DNA of 64,000 nucleotides from Glaciecola sp947496235 (GCF_050306235.1 NZ_JBLWFH010000006.1:62001-126000); one strand, 5' to 3'; shown: positions 17,177 through 26,720, counted from the first letter of the stretch. Notes: generated by a model not told the origin, from the sequence alone. Program-made: numbers and translations.

Positions 17177-17203
17177 TACAGGCTTTGCTTGAGTACTAAA
17201 AAC

Positions 17204-17231
17204 AAAAAACCGCCTTTTAGGCGGTTTTTTT
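17204..17231. terminator. Bidirectional terminator between clpA and infA
   Basis: CCGCC (17210-17214) pairs with GGCGG (17220-17224) over TTTTA, with six A before and seven T after. It serves both converging genes. Confidence 0.9.
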
Positions 17232-17248
17232 ACGTCGAGACGATTTTA

Positions 17249-17467
17249 TTAACGCGCACGATAAATGATTCGACCTTTACTCAAATCGTAAGGCGTCATT
17301 TCAACAGTCACTTTATCGCCTGTTAAAATTCTAATGTAGTTTTTGCGCATTTTGCCAGAGATATGAGCGGTGACCACGTGACCGTTCTCAAGTTCTACTC
17401 TGAACATAGTATTAGGCAGTGTATCTAACACTGTCCCTTCCATTTCAATACAATCTTCTTTCGCCAT
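17249..17467 (-). CDS. infA: Translation initiation factor IF-1
   Basis: 72 residues, a single S1-like OB fold that occupies the ribosomal A site during initiation. The sequence is nearly identical in pattern to E. coli IF-1 (MAKEDCIEMEGTVLDTLPN start, GRIIYRAR end). Gene order infA-bpt-aat-trxB matches E. coli's infA-aat-trxB neighbourhood. Confidence 0.98.
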   Translation of the reverse strand: MAKEDCIEMEGTVLDTLPNTMFRVELENGHVVTAHISGKMRKNYIRILTGDKVTVEMTPYDLSKGRIIYRAR

Positions 17468-17554
17468 TTAAAGCAGTTACCCCAACGTTTAATGAAAATA
17501 TAGCCGCGCGAACCATACAGAAACTTTACTCATTAGTAAAGTATTTCCTAATAT

Positions 17555-18241
17555 TTATCTGTAGATTACCCATTGATTATTGATAAATCGCTGATGTGGG
17601 CGAAATTTTTGTTTGTAGTTCATCTTTTTGCAGTCATCAATTTGATAACCCAAATATAAATAATCCAATCCTAAGGATAAGGTGGCCTTAATCTGTTCTA
17701 AGATCATAAAGCTTCCCAATGATCTATGGCTGTAGTCTGGATGATAAAAAGTATAAAGGGCGGATAAACCATCTTTTAATTTGTCAGTGACAGCGACAGC
17801 GACTAGTTGATGCTCATCTCGAGCTTCAACAAAAAGTGGCTTTTGCCATTGGCAGCGGATAAAACTCGAATATTGTTCATAATTTGCCGGATACATACTT
17901 CCGTCCTTATGATTGGCCTCGATATAGGCTTCATAAAGAGGATAATAATCATCCCGTTCATCAAAACGCATACTGACAGTTAATGATTTGTTTTTACTTT
18001 GCACTCGTTTTTGTGATTTGCTAAAACTGAACTCATTACACATGATTCGCAGCGATTCACAGGCTTTGCAATTTCCACAATGAGGTCTGTATAGTTGTTC
18101 ACCTGAACGGCGAAAGCCTAGGTTGACCAGTTCTGGATAGGCCGTTTTTAAGGCTTCAGACGGAAGCATGCACACTAAAAGTTGCTCTTCCTCTTCAGGA
18201 AGATAACTGCAAGTAAACTTTTGAGTGATGCCAAATTTCAT
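17555..18241 (-). CDS. bpt: Aspartate/glutamate leucyltransferase (Bpt)
   Basis: Transfers Leu from Leu-tRNA to proteins with N-terminal Asp or Glu, creating ClpS substrates. 228 residues. The conserved Cys cluster is CGNCKACESLRI (about 50-61). The C-terminal half has HRSLGSFMILEQI and LYLGYQIDDCKKMNYKQKF, typical of the ATE family. The ATG at 18241 overlaps the aat stop as ATGA; the open frame reaches 18268, but MKFGITQKF is the better N-terminus. Together with aat it supplies the tagging half of the N-degron pathway. Confidence 0.94.
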   Translation of the reverse strand: MKFGITQKFTCSYLPEEEEQLLVCMLPSEALKTAYPELVNLGFRRSGEQLYRPHCGNCKACESLRIMCNEFSFSKSQKRVQSKNKSLTVSMRFDERDDYYPLYEAYIEANHKDGSMYPANYEQYSSFIRCQWQKPLFVEARDEHQLVAVAVTDKLKDGLSALYTFYHPDYSHRSLGSFMILEQIKATLSLGLDYLYLGYQIDDCKKMNYKQKFRPHQRFINNQWVIYR

Positions 18242-18963
18242 TTCAAATCTAATTCTCGTCTTGTCCAAACATCATTTTCGACGCTCTTATTCACCAGGCT
18301 TTTAAGCACAGGTAAAAATTCGTCCCGGGGAATTGTTTTACACCCTAATGAGGCTAAATGAGGATTAGTCATTTGACAATCAATTAATGGTAAATTTTGT
18401 GCTTTCATATGTGCAACTAGCGCCCAAAGCGCTGCTTTGCTGGCATCAGTTTGAATATGAAACATGGACTCCCCGCAGAAAATACTGTTTAAGCCAATGC
18501 CATAAAGCCCACCAACTAGATCACCATCGCCATTCCATACTTCTACAGAATGCGCATGTCCCATATAATGTAAGTCGATATAAGCGTGCAGCATTTCTTC
18601 GGTAATCCAAGTATTGTTTGGATTAGAAAGGGTCTCAACATCCCTAGGAACCTGCGCGCAAGCATCAATGACGCGCTCAAATGCATAATCCATGGTTGCT
18701 GTATACTGATACTTTCTTACCGACTTTCGCAGGCTACGGGAAGGGGAGAAATCATCCACTAACAGGACACCTCTAGGGTTTGGTGTCCACCAAAGAATGG
18801 GTTCCCCTAGACTGTACCAAGGGAAAATCCCATTATTGTATGCGTGTAATAATCTTTCTGGACTTAAATCACCACCAAATGCTAGCAATCCATTAGGCTC
18901 ATCAAGGGCGAGTTGATGAGCTGGAAAACTTAAGCTATGGTCAAGCTTAAAAAGCTCTATCAT
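18238..18963 (-). CDS. aat: Leucyl/phenylalanyl-tRNA-protein transferase
   Basis: Adds Leu or Phe to N-terminal Lys or Arg, generating primary N-degrons. 241 residues. Core motifs visible: FPWY at about 50, WWTPNPRGVL, THSVEVW-like HAHSVEVWN, GGLYGIGLNSIFCGESMFH and DCQMTNPHLASLG. It overlaps bpt by four bases. Confidence 0.96.
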   Translation of the reverse strand: MIELFKLDHSLSFPAHQLALDEPNGLLAFGGDLSPERLLHAYNNGIFPWYSLGEPILWWTPNPRGVLLVDDFSPSRSLRKSVRKYQYTATMDYAFERVIDACAQVPRDVETLSNPNNTWITEEMLHAYIDLHYMGHAHSVEVWNGDGDLVGGLYGIGLNSIFCGESMFHIQTDASKAALWALVAHMKAQNLPLIDCQMTNPHLASLGCKTIPRDEFLPVLKSLVNKSVENDVWTRRELDLK

Positions 18964-18998
18964 GTTTAGACTTTTACACCTTTGTCAGTAGATTAGCG

Positions 18999-19952
18999 TT
19001 ATTCCATTGAGTCCAAGTACTTTTCTGCATCTAGCGCAGCCATACAACCTGTTCCTGCAGACGTAATAGCTTGTCGGTAAACATGGTCGCATACATCTCC
19101 TGCGGCAAAAACGCCGGGTACGCTAGTCTGGGTTGCATTCCCGTTTAGACCGCTATTCACCACTATATAACCATCTTTCATTTCGAGTTGGCCGTCAAAT
19201 ATTGACGTATTAGGACTGTGACCGATAGCGATAAATAAGCCCATTACATCTATTGAGCTGATGTCGCCAGAATCAGTATCTTTAATCTCTATGTTTGTGA
19301 CACCCATATCATCCCCTTTAACTTGTTCAAGGGTTTTATTTAGGTGTAGTACTACATTGCCGTTTTCTGCTTTATCTAGCAAGCGCTGAGCAAGAATTTT
19401 TTCACTTCTGAAACTATCACGTCTATGAATAACGTGTACTTCAGATGCTATGTTGGATAAATATAATGCTTCTTCAACAGCGGTATTTCCGCCGCCCACT
19501 ACTGCAACTTTTTGATTGCGATAGAAAAAACCGTCGCAGGTTGCACAGGCGCTAACACCTTTGCCCATGAAAGCTTGTTCGCTTTCTAACCCTAAATACT
19601 TTGCAGATGCGCCTGTGGCAATTATCAAAGCATCGCAGGTGTAAGTGCCACTATCACCTTTTAACGTAAAGGGGCGGTTTTTTAAGTCTGTTTCATTAAT
19701 GTGATCAAAAATGATTTCAGTATCAAATTTTTCAGCGTGTTTTTGCATGCGAACCATTAAGTCTGGTCCTGTGAGTCCTTCAGGATCACCAGGCCAATTT
19801 TCAACATCTGTTGTAGTGGTTAACTGTCCACCTTGTTGAATGCCAGTAATCAGGACTGGATTTAAGTTAGCTCTCGCTGCATATACGGCGGCGCTGTAAC
19901 CTGCAGGGCCAGAACCTAAAATAAGAAGCGGCACATGTCTTGTGTCTGCCAT
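18999..19952 (-). CDS. trxB: Thioredoxin reductase
   Basis: FAD enzyme that reduces thioredoxin with NADPH. 317 residues. FAD-binding GSGPAGYSAA (about 13-22), redox pair Cys136-Cys139 in CATCDG, NADPH-binding GGGNTAVEEAL (about 153), and the terminal GVFAAGDVCDHVYRQAITSAGTG. Upstream of aat as in E. coli. The 277-base gap to the divergent yfbV gene should contain both promoters; I see no clear site there. Confidence 0.97.
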   Translation of the reverse strand: MADTRHVPLLILGSGPAGYSAAVYAARANLNPVLITGIQQGGQLTTTTDVENWPGDPEGLTGPDLMVRMQKHAEKFDTEIIFDHINETDLKNRPFTLKGDSGTYTCDALIIATGASAKYLGLESEQAFMGKGVSACATCDGFFYRNQKVAVVGGGNTAVEEALYLSNIASEVHVIHRRDSFRSEKILAQRLLDKAENGNVVLHLNKTLEQVKGDDMGVTNIEIKDTDSGDISSIDVMGLFIAIGHSPNTSIFDGQLEMKDGYIVVNSGLNGNATQTSVPGVFAAGDVCDHVYRQAITSAGTGCMAALDAEKYLDSME

Positions 19953-20229
19953 TTACATCTCCAATAATTAACATTCATCTAAATATACGGTCAAAGGTCA
20001 TGAAATCAATAGAACCAGTCAATATAATTTAGCTAATAATACGAATAGCATAGACCTGATGTTTCTATTAAAACTCACACAACCTATGTTTATTACACAT
20101 TTTTACATCGCAGACTGAAAAAGTGTTTAAAAAGAATTGTATTTAGATTAATACTTTTTAACAAAAATATATCGAGAAAAGGGTCGATTCGATAAATAAC
20201 TATGCTAAGCTTTAACAGAGTTAAGGTAA

Positions 20230-20691
20230 ATGGTTTATCAGTTGATGATTCAATTAAGTTCTAGCTTACTTAAAGACGGCAAACGTTATATGGATCTGTG
20301 GCCCGTACAAAAGCAACTGTATAGCCTTTTTCCTGATAGTAGAATTGTAGCGGCTACCAAGTTTGGTATTCAAGTGATGCCTCCTATAGCTGTACTTACA
20401 GTCGCTTTACAACTCCATTATTTAGGCATGCAACATTTGCCACAAGCCCTAGCCATTGGAATTTTTTTCTTTTCTTTGCCTATACAAGGGCTGTTTTGGC
20501 TTGGACATAGATCAAATCAACCACTGCCTCCGGGCATTAAGACTTGGTATTTAGACATTTATCAAAAGATGAAACAGCAAGGCTGTAATCTAGATAGAAT
20601 TCCGAAAACGCCAAAGTTTAAAGAACTCGCTCAATTACTTAACTCCGCGTTTAAGCAATTAGATAAAGCATTTACTAATTCTCTTTTTTAA
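20230..20691 (+). CDS. yfbV: UPF0208 family membrane protein YfbV
   Basis: 153 residues with two hydrophobic segments (about 55-73 and 80-98). It matches E. coli YfbV along its length: DGKRYMDLWPVQKQL, VMPPIAV, SLPIQGLFWLG, and the end AFKQLDKAF. YfbV has been linked to chromosome organisation (Ter macrodomain insulation) in E. coli, with no known biochemistry. The start could be the ATG at 20230 or the ATG at 20245. The stop codon overlaps the convergent sprT stop (TTAA). Confidence 0.87.
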   Translation: MVYQLMIQLSSSLLKDGKRYMDLWPVQKQLYSLFPDSRIVAATKFGIQVMPPIAVLTVALQLHYLGMQHLPQALAIGIFFFSLPIQGLFWLGHRSNQPLPPGIKTWYLDIYQKMKQQGCNLDRIPKTPKFKELAQLLNSAFKQLDKAFTNSLF

Positions 20692-21176
20692 TCAACGTTA
20701 ACCAATGGACTTCTACAGTCTCTGCATATGTAGCTTTGTTGGTGTCGTTTTACTTTGTTATGACGGACAGCGGTGAATTCTACTTCACGACATTCACAGG
20801 CATATGTAAATCGTTTTATTCCCGCTTTTTTTAGATCCAACTTGTGGGTAACATCGGCAGGGCGCTTAAAGCAGCTTTGCATGATGTTTTGCCACTCATG
20901 GCCGTGAGGTTTTACTCTTCCGTAATGATAAAATGCGACTAAATGTGCTAACTCATGTGGGATCACTTGTTGTTCAAAATAATGCTGGTTATGAGTATAG
21001 AGTTTTGGGTTAAGTTTTATATGATGCTTTTGCAACCGAGCAGAACCCGCAATAGCACCTCGTTGATCTAACGTAAGCTTTGGTATCGGCATATTGGCAA
21101 AATCTGTGTTCGCCAGTTTCTCGTACCAATAGTTTAACCAATGGGAAGCTTGTAGAAAGAGTTCTTTATTTTGCAT
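20688..21176 (-). CDS. sprT: SprT family zinc-metalloprotease-like protein
   Basis: 162 residues (E. coli 165). The active-site motif is HELAH followed by HGHEWQ. The C-terminal zinc ribbon has CEC and CRDC pairs. Related to the protease domain of eukaryotic Spartan, which degrades DNA-protein crosslinks; the bacterial role is not settled. It lies between yfbV (convergent) and sppA (same strand, upstream, separated by a terminator). Confidence 0.93.
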   Translation of the reverse strand: MQNKELFLQASHWLNYWYEKLANTDFANMPIPKLTLDQRGAIAGSARLQKHHIKLNPKLYTHNQHYFEQQVIPHELAHLVAFYHYGRVKPHGHEWQNIMQSCFKRPADVTHKLDLKKAGIKRFTYACECREVEFTAVRHNKVKRHQQSYICRDCRSPLVNVD

Positions 21177-21180
21177 CTGG

Positions 21181-21211
21181 TAAAAAGAAGGGGAGACATT
21201 AGTCTCCCCTT
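21181..21211 (-). terminator. Terminator after sppA
   Basis: Perfect 10-bp stem AAGGGGAGAC (21188-21197) with GTCTCCCCTT (21202-21211) and loop ATTA. On the minus strand a CTTTTTA tract follows. Confidence 0.8.
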
Positions 21212-21234
21212 ATAGGTGTTAACTAGAATTTGAT

Positions 21235-23100
21235 TTATTGTATCTTACATTCTAAACAAAGCACATAGCTGGCCATAGGGTCATTTAATTTTGTCATTTC
21301 TTTTAAGTCTTTTTCAATATCGAATGCCATTTGCATGACTGGACTTAGAGTTATGCCTATGTTGCTCTCACCTAACACATCAGTGCTTGCTTTAAATAAT
21401 TTCTGTAGCAGCATGTCTTTTTCTGACATTTTAGGCTCTATGTACTTGGTTTCAAAATCAGTGATACCAGCAAGTTCAGCCGCTTTATTTACCGCAAACT
21501 CTAAGTCACCTAGTTCATCAACAAGTCCTAATTCTAGTGCTTGTGTACCGATCCAGACTCGACCTTGAGCAATTTGGTCTACAGCTTCTTTGGTCATATT
21601 GCGCTCAGTGGCAACTAATGTAATAAAGCGGTCGTATCCTCGCTCAATATTCATTTGAATGAGTTCGCCATAACCAGGTGCAAGGGGTCTATCAGCAGCT
21701 ATACCATTTAACTCATTGGTGCTTACCCCGTCAGAGTTAATCCCAATATAGTTAAATGAATTTTCGAATGTTGTGAACATACCGAAAATACCAATTGAAC
21801 CAGTGATAGTGCTAGGTTCTGACACTATATAATCGGCACTCACTGATATCCAATATCCGCCAGATGCAGCATATGTTGCCATGGAAGCAATGACAGGCTT
21901 ACCTGATTCTTTAATCAGGTCAATTTCTTTACGAATCACTTCAGAAGCAAAAGCACTACCGCCGCCAGAATCAACTTGAAGCACTACAGCTTTAACGTTT
22001 TCGTCTTCTCTTGCTTGTTTTAGCAAGGCTGCAGTTGAATCGCCACCAATAGTTCCTGGCTTTTGAGTACCATCAAGAATTGAACCTTTAGCAACCACGA
22101 TTGCAACTTTGTCACCTTTTGTATCAGGCAGCGGAATTGCTGGGGTGATTAAGTCTAAATAAGCTTTAAAGCTAACCGCATTGTAAGGCTTATCGTCTTC
22201 GCCTTCACCTAAAAGGGCTGTCATTTCGGATCTAAACTCTTCCCGAGATCTTAAACCATCTACCCATTTATTATTTAACGCATATTCTGCAAAATCACCC
22301 TTTGCTTCACGGAACTTCGCTAACACTTGCTCGAATGTCTCGTCAAAATTGTCCACTGAAAAACCGCGGGCTGCGGCAACGTCAGTTTTGTATTGATCCC
22401 AAAGCTCATTTAACCATGCGCTATTTGCTTCTTTGGCTTCAGGGGACATGTCATTACGGGTATATGGCTCTACTGCAGATTTAAATTTACCCACTTTAAA
22501 TACATGGGTAGTTGCTTTAATTTTGTCTAACCCGTCTTTGAAGTAGTTCCCGTAGTAGGCATAACCTTCCATTAGAAGTCCGCCCATTGGGTGTACATAA
22601 ACATTGTCAGCATGTGCAGCAAGGTAATATTGATTACGACTGTAAAAATCGTTGATTGCATACACAGGTTTACCCGACGTTTTAAAATCCTCTATGGCAT
22701 CGGCAACTAAACGAAGTTTATCTAAGCCTCCACCACCAAGGCCTTGTAATCTTAATATCATGACCTTAATGCGATTGTCATCTTTAGCATTTTTAATCAC
22801 TTTGACAAGATCGCGGACCAGAATTTCAGGGTTATCTTGCTGTTGACCTGCTGCTTCTTGTACAAAAGTTTCTACGGGGTCAACATATTTTTTCTGGACC
22901 ACTAAATCGCCATTTAGGTCTAACACCAATGCACTAGAAGGATTAACGGTGATTTTGTCACTATCGCCTGAACTAATGGCAATAATGATTGCGATTAAAA
23001 TGATGATGAAGAGAATGTTTAAAACCAATCGACGGCTAAAGTTGAGGGCAGTCCATGCACCTACAAATATCGATTTGGTAATGCTACTTTTTTCTGACAT
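21235..23100 (-). CDS. sppA: Signal peptide peptidase SppA, 67K type
   Basis: Degrades leftover signal peptides at the inner membrane. 621 residues (E. coli 618): one N-terminal anchor (about 27-44), then two tandem S49 domains facing the periplasm. The catalytic Lys is in FKVGKFKSAVEPY of the first domain; the catalytic Ser is in VDSGGGSAFASEVI of the second. The C-terminus ends in CLECKIQ, with two cysteines. It is monocistronic, with a strong terminator. Confidence 0.96.
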   Translation of the reverse strand: MSEKSSITKSIFVGAWTALNFSRRLVLNILFIIILIAIIIAISSGDSDKITVNPSSALVLDLNGDLVVQKKYVDPVETFVQEAAGQQQDNPEILVRDLVKVIKNAKDDNRIKVMILRLQGLGGGGLDKLRLVADAIEDFKTSGKPVYAINDFYSRNQYYLAAHADNVYVHPMGGLLMEGYAYYGNYFKDGLDKIKATTHVFKVGKFKSAVEPYTRNDMSPEAKEANSAWLNELWDQYKTDVAAARGFSVDNFDETFEQVLAKFREAKGDFAEYALNNKWVDGLRSREEFRSEMTALLGEGEDDKPYNAVSFKAYLDLITPAIPLPDTKGDKVAIVVAKGSILDGTQKPGTIGGDSTAALLKQAREDENVKAVVLQVDSGGGSAFASEVIRKEIDLIKESGKPVIASMATYAASGGYWISVSADYIVSEPSTITGSIGIFGMFTTFENSFNYIGINSDGVSTNELNGIAADRPLAPGYGELIQMNIERGYDRFITLVATERNMTKEAVDQIAQGRVWIGTQALELGLVDELGDLEFAVNKAAELAGITDFETKYIEPKMSEKDMLLQKLFKASTDVLGESNIGITLSPVMQMAFDIEKDLKEMTKLNDPMASYVLCLECKIQ

Positions 23101-23214
23101 TTAAGTTACCTTGCAGTTTCTATTACTTTCATACTATCTAATTCAAAAGATAAACCAAAGCGCCTAATTGTAAAAAGTTGTTACATACTGAGATTTTTAC
23201 GTTTTTTAACGCTT

Positions 23215-23376
23215 TTAACGCTTGGTTGGAGGACTTTTTCGCTCAATCCATTGGCTAAGAAGTTTAGCTATACATTTATGATCTTTTTCAGCATATAGCA
23301 TCAATAAAGATCGCATACGCTGATTAGTTAATTTACTTTTTTGTTTTCTACTAGTTGATTTAGTTAAACGCGTCAT
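23215..23376 (-). CDS. Small basic protein, unknown
   Basis: 53 residues. The first 22 are strongly basic and Ser/Thr-rich (MTRLTKSTSRKQKSK), followed by an amphipathic helical part with MRSLLMLYAEKD and AKLLSQWIERK. No signal peptide or zinc motif. The ATG at 23376 lacks a strong Shine-Dalgarno, so translation is unproven. It fills most of the sppA-ydjA gap. I do not recognise the family; a nucleic-acid-associated role is possible from charge alone. Confidence 0.5.
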   Translation of the reverse strand: MTRLTKSTSRKQKSKLTNQRMRSLLMLYAEKDHKCIAKLLSQWIERKSPPTKR

Positions 23377-23503
23377 ATAATTTTACAAGACGAATCGAGT
23401 ATTATTAGGCTATCTGTATATAAGCGCAGTCACTTTAGTTCTAATGGTTACATGATAGAATTATGGTCCATTGCATAAATCATAGATTTGGTGGAAATTT
23501 TTT

Positions 23504-24055
23504 ATGGATGCATTAAAACTGTTACTCAATAGAAGCTCTCAACCAAGGCTTCAAGCACCAGCTCCCGAGGGCGACTCTCTTACCAATATTTTGCAAGCAG
23601 GTTTACGTGCGCCGGACCACAAATCTTTATCTCCTTGGCGTTTTATAGTCTGTACAGGCGAAGGGTTAAATAAACTCGGAGAAATCTTTGAGCAAGCGGC
23701 TATTGAAAATGGTGTGGATGCTGCCAAAGTGGATCGAGCCTTACAATTACCTCTTAGGGCACCTATGGTAATTGTTGGGATTTGTAACTACAAAGAACAT
23801 GACAGCGTACCTTGGGCAGAGCAGGTCTCATCTACGGCTTGCGTCTTACATGCTATGCAATTGGCAGCTGTTGCACAGGGGTTTCAAGGCATTTGGCGAA
23901 CCGGTAGTTATGCCCAAGACGATGTGGTGAAAAAAGCACTGGAATGTAAAGACGAAGATGAAATAGTTGGATTTTTGTATTTGGGGACAAGCCCAATTAA
24001 AGCTATACCTAAGCCGCCCAAAGATATTGATGAATTCTGTAGCTTTTGGGATTAA
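23504..24055 (+). CDS. ydjA: Nitroreductase family protein, YdjA type
   Basis: 183 residues, the exact length of E. coli YdjA and a minimal FMN-dependent nitroreductase fold. Recognisable blocks: LLNRSSQPRL at the FMN site, ILQAGLRAPDHKSLSPWRF, the HAMQLAAVAQGFQGIWRTG helix and GFLYLGTSP. Probably reduces nitro or quinone compounds with NAD(P)H; the natural substrate is unknown. Its neighbour is sppA, as in E. coli. Confidence 0.92.
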   Translation: MDALKLLLNRSSQPRLQAPAPEGDSLTNILQAGLRAPDHKSLSPWRFIVCTGEGLNKLGEIFEQAAIENGVDAAKVDRALQLPLRAPMVIVGICNYKEHDSVPWAEQVSSTACVLHAMQLAAVAQGFQGIWRTGSYAQDDVVKKALECKDEDEIVGFLYLGTSPIKAIPKPPKDIDEFCSFWD

Positions 24056-24084
24056 AAAAGCCGCTTAATCAATCTAAGCGGCTT
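24053..24084 (-). terminator. Terminator after pyk
   Basis: 10-bp stem AAGCCGCTTA (24058-24067) with TAAGCGGCTT (24075-24084) and a 7-base loop. On the minus strand the stem runs into a run of six T, so it serves pyk; the plus strand lacks a T-run. Confidence 0.8.
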
Positions 24085-24109
24085 CGTACACCTTCTTAAT
24101 GACGAGTTA

Positions 24110-25549
24110 CTAGTCTGCAATCACTACAACTTTGCAAGCGTTTGTAGCACCTATGGTTTCCATTTTATCCCCATAGGTCAATATAAACTGGTCACCCGGT
24201 TTAAGTAAGCCACTCTCTTTCAGTGTCAGCATCACGTCTCTGGTCATTTCACCGGGAGCACTTACAGTTGAATCAAAATAGAGAGGAATGACCCCACGAT
24301 ACAATGCCATGCTGTTAAGTGTTTTGGTATGACGTGATAAAGCAAAAATAGGCAGGGCAGAGGTAATTCGGGACATTAACTTAGGTGTTTGTCCACTTTC
24401 AGTCAAACCAACGATGGCTTTAATATCTGGTAAGTGATTGGCAGCATAAACAGCTGATAGCGCAATGGCTTCGCTAACATCATTAAATGTATCTTCTAAA
24501 CGGTGTTTACTAATTCTCACACTTCTATGGGTTTCAGCGCCTTCACACACTCTTGCCATAGCTGCAACGGTTTCTATTGGAAATTCGCCTGCGGCAGTTT
24601 CAGCTGACAACATAACAGCATCTGTACCATCAAGAACAGCATTTGCAACATCCATTACTTCCGCACGAGTTGGCATTGGGCTAGAAATCATGGATTCCAT
24701 CATCTGGGTGGCGGTAATTACAACTTTGTTGAGCTGACGTGAACGAGCAATTAATTTCTTTTGCACACCAACTAATTCAGCATCGCCAATTTCCACCCCT
24801 AAGTCACCTCGGGCGACCATAACTGCATCGGAAGCGAAAATAATGTCATCTATGGCTTCATCGCTAGCAACTGTTTCTGCTCGTTCAACTTTAGCGCAGA
24901 TTTTAGCGTGACAACCTGCTTCTACAGCTAACTTTCTTGCGTAGTCTAAATCAGCGCCTGAACGAGGGAAGGAAACCGCTAAGTAATCCACTTCCATTTT
25001 TGCTGCAGTTTTAATATCTTCTTTGTCTTTATCAGTCAGTGCAGCGGCAGATAATCCGCCACCTTGGCGATTTATTCCTTTATTATTACTAAGCTTCCCA
25101 CCTACAGTGACTTCGGTGTGAACTTTTCTGCCCTCTACATGCGTCACTTTTAATTGAATTCGGCCGTCATCGAGTAACAATATATCGCCACTCTCTACAT
25201 CATCAGGCAAGGCCTTATAATCGATGCCAACAGCTGTTTCGTCACCGTCTTCTTTACCCAATTCTGCGTCTAGAATAAAGGCTTGACCTATGGCTAGTTT
25301 AACAGGACCGTTTTTAAATCTAGAAACACGAATTTTAGGACCTTGCAAATCGCCTAATATTGCAACATAAATCCCTAGTTTCTTAGCCGCATTTCTTACA
25401 CGTTGGGCACGTTCTATATGATCTTCAGCTTGTCCGTGCGAAAAGTTCATTCTGACGACATTAGCGCCAGCTTTTAAAATGCCTTCAATCATTTCAGGTG
25501 TGTCAGTAGCAGGACCTAATGTAGCAAGTATCTTAGTTCGACGAGTCAT
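24110..25549 (-). CDS. pyk: Pyruvate kinase, PykA (type II)
   Basis: PEP plus ADP to pyruvate and ATP, the last glycolytic step. 479 residues. Start MTRRTKILATLGPATD; the substrate site has NFSHG; the signature with the catalytic Lys is in HAKICAKVERAE; ARGDLGVEIG and TQMMESMI follow. The C-terminal allosteric domain is complete. It lies 20 bases downstream of hexR in the same direction, an arrangement that places it under the ED/glycolysis regulator. Confidence 0.97.
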   Translation of the reverse strand: MTRRTKILATLGPATDTPEMIEGILKAGANVVRMNFSHGQAEDHIERAQRVRNAAKKLGIYVAILGDLQGPKIRVSRFKNGPVKLAIGQAFILDAELGKEDGDETAVGIDYKALPDDVESGDILLLDDGRIQLKVTHVEGRKVHTEVTVGGKLSNNKGINRQGGGLSAAALTDKDKEDIKTAAKMEVDYLAVSFPRSGADLDYARKLAVEAGCHAKICAKVERAETVASDEAIDDIIFASDAVMVARGDLGVEIGDAELVGVQKKLIARSRQLNKVVITATQMMESMISSPMPTRAEVMDVANAVLDGTDAVMLSAETAAGEFPIETVAAMARVCEGAETHRSVRISKHRLEDTFNDVSEAIALSAVYAANHLPDIKAIVGLTESGQTPKLMSRITSALPIFALSRHTKTLNSMALYRGVIPLYFDSTVSAPGEMTRDVMLTLKESGLLKPGDQFILTYGDKMETIGATNACKVVVIAD

Positions 25550-25569
25550 ATTCTGTTCTCAATAATCTG

Positions 25570-26424
25570 TTAGTTATTTTCTTGGCGATTGAAGCGAGAG
25601 TTTCGCAAGGTATCTTTTACACGTTTTAGATTTTCTCTAAACTTATTTCCTCTACGCAAAGTAAAGCCCGTTGCTAAAACATCAATAAGAGTCAGTTGGG
25701 CTATTCTCGACGCCATTGGCATGTATAAATCTGTATCTTCTGGTACTGATAGTGACAGAACATAATTACAAGCTTTTGACAACGGACTGCCTTCTGTAGT
25801 TATGCCTATAACAGTGGCGTCGTTTTCGCGAGCGATATTAGCCACATCTACTAGGCTTTTTGTGCGTCCGGTATGAGAGATAAAAATAACAACTTCACCC
25901 TCTCGGCTATTCATACAGCTCATACGTTGCATCAAAATGTCATCAAAGTGCACGACAGGAACATTAAATCTAAAAAACTTGTTTACAGCGTCGTGGCAAA
26001 CTGAAGCAGAAGCACCTAAGCCAAAAAAAGATATCTTTTTAGCTTGGGTGAGTAAGTCAACCACGCGATTAACCATCGCTATATCCACCGATTGTCGGGC
26101 TACTTCCAATGCCGCCATGGTTGATTCAAAAATCTTATTGGTGTATTCGGATGGGCCATCAAATTCATCTACGTGTCGGTTCACGTAGGGAGTTCCGTTA
26201 GCTAAACTTTGTGCTAAGTGCAATTTAAAGTCGGGATATCCCTTAGTGTCTAATCGGCGGCAAAATCGATTGACCGTAGGTTCGCTTACATTCGACATCT
26301 TTGCTAGCGCTGCAATACTTGAATGTATAGCTACTTGAGGATTGGCGAGAATAACTTCAGCGACTTTCTTTTCAGACTTACTGAACTCAGCCATATCTAG
26401 CGAAATTTTTTCTAAAATATTCAT
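25570..26424 (-). CDS. hexR: HexR, RpiR-family regulator of central carbon metabolism
   Basis: 284 residues. N-terminal RpiR helix-turn-helix (about 1-75, with AALAKMSNVSEPTVNRFCRRL as the recognition unit) and a C-terminal SIS domain (about 125-255, with GLGASASVCHDA and ISHTGRTKSLVD) that binds a sugar phosphate. In gammaproteobacteria HexR binds KDPG and controls zwf-edd-eda, gap and pyk genes. Here it is divergent from zwf and precedes pyk. Sites resembling HexR operators lie just before zwf. Confidence 0.95.
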   Translation of the reverse strand: MNILEKISLDMAEFSKSEKKVAEVILANPQVAIHSSIAALAKMSNVSEPTVNRFCRRLDTKGYPDFKLHLAQSLANGTPYVNRHVDEFDGPSEYTNKIFESTMAALEVARQSVDIAMVNRVVDLLTQAKKISFFGLGASASVCHDAVNKFFRFNVPVVHFDDILMQRMSCMNSREGEVVIFISHTGRTKSLVDVANIARENDATVIGITTEGSPLSKACNYVLSLSVPEDTDLYMPMASRIAQLTLIDVLATGFTLRRGNKFRENLKRVKDTLRNSRFNRQENN

Positions 26425-26702
26425 ATTATGGTCGCTATCTACAGAATTTGGTTAGATTTTGAAGCAATATTACTGTTTGTTTAGATGTTTGTCATTATAG
26501 TTGTAACTTTTATACAAAAAAAATTTTAGTAGAGCCTTCAGTAGAAGCAATTTTATTGGCTATTCTGATAATTTAATAGAACCTTCATTAATTCTTAAAA
26601 AACAATAAGTAAAGAGTTTTATTAGCTTATTTCTAGCTGTTCTTGTAAACGTATTCATGCAAAGGGTTAACTAATCTATATCAATCTAATTGATAAAATA
26701 TT

Positions 26703-26717
26703 TGTAATTTTACTACA
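26703..26717. promoter_or_regulatory. Candidate HexR operator 1 upstream of zwf
   Basis: TGTAATTTTACTACA, an imperfect palindrome (TGTAAT / ACTACA) that fits the known gammaproteobacterial HexR consensus TGTAATTAAATTACA at the outer bases. It lies 52 bases before the zwf ATG. Confidence 0.65.
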
Positions 26718-26720
26718 TTT

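Noticed and set aside
23414..23429. LexA-like box CTGTATATAAGCGCAG
   Set aside because: The right half is degenerate (GCAG, not ACAG) and the adjacent genes are not typical SOS genes.
24465..24737. Antisense open frame within pyk
   Set aside because: Shadow frame of a clearly coding pyk sequence, with no start signal or family match.
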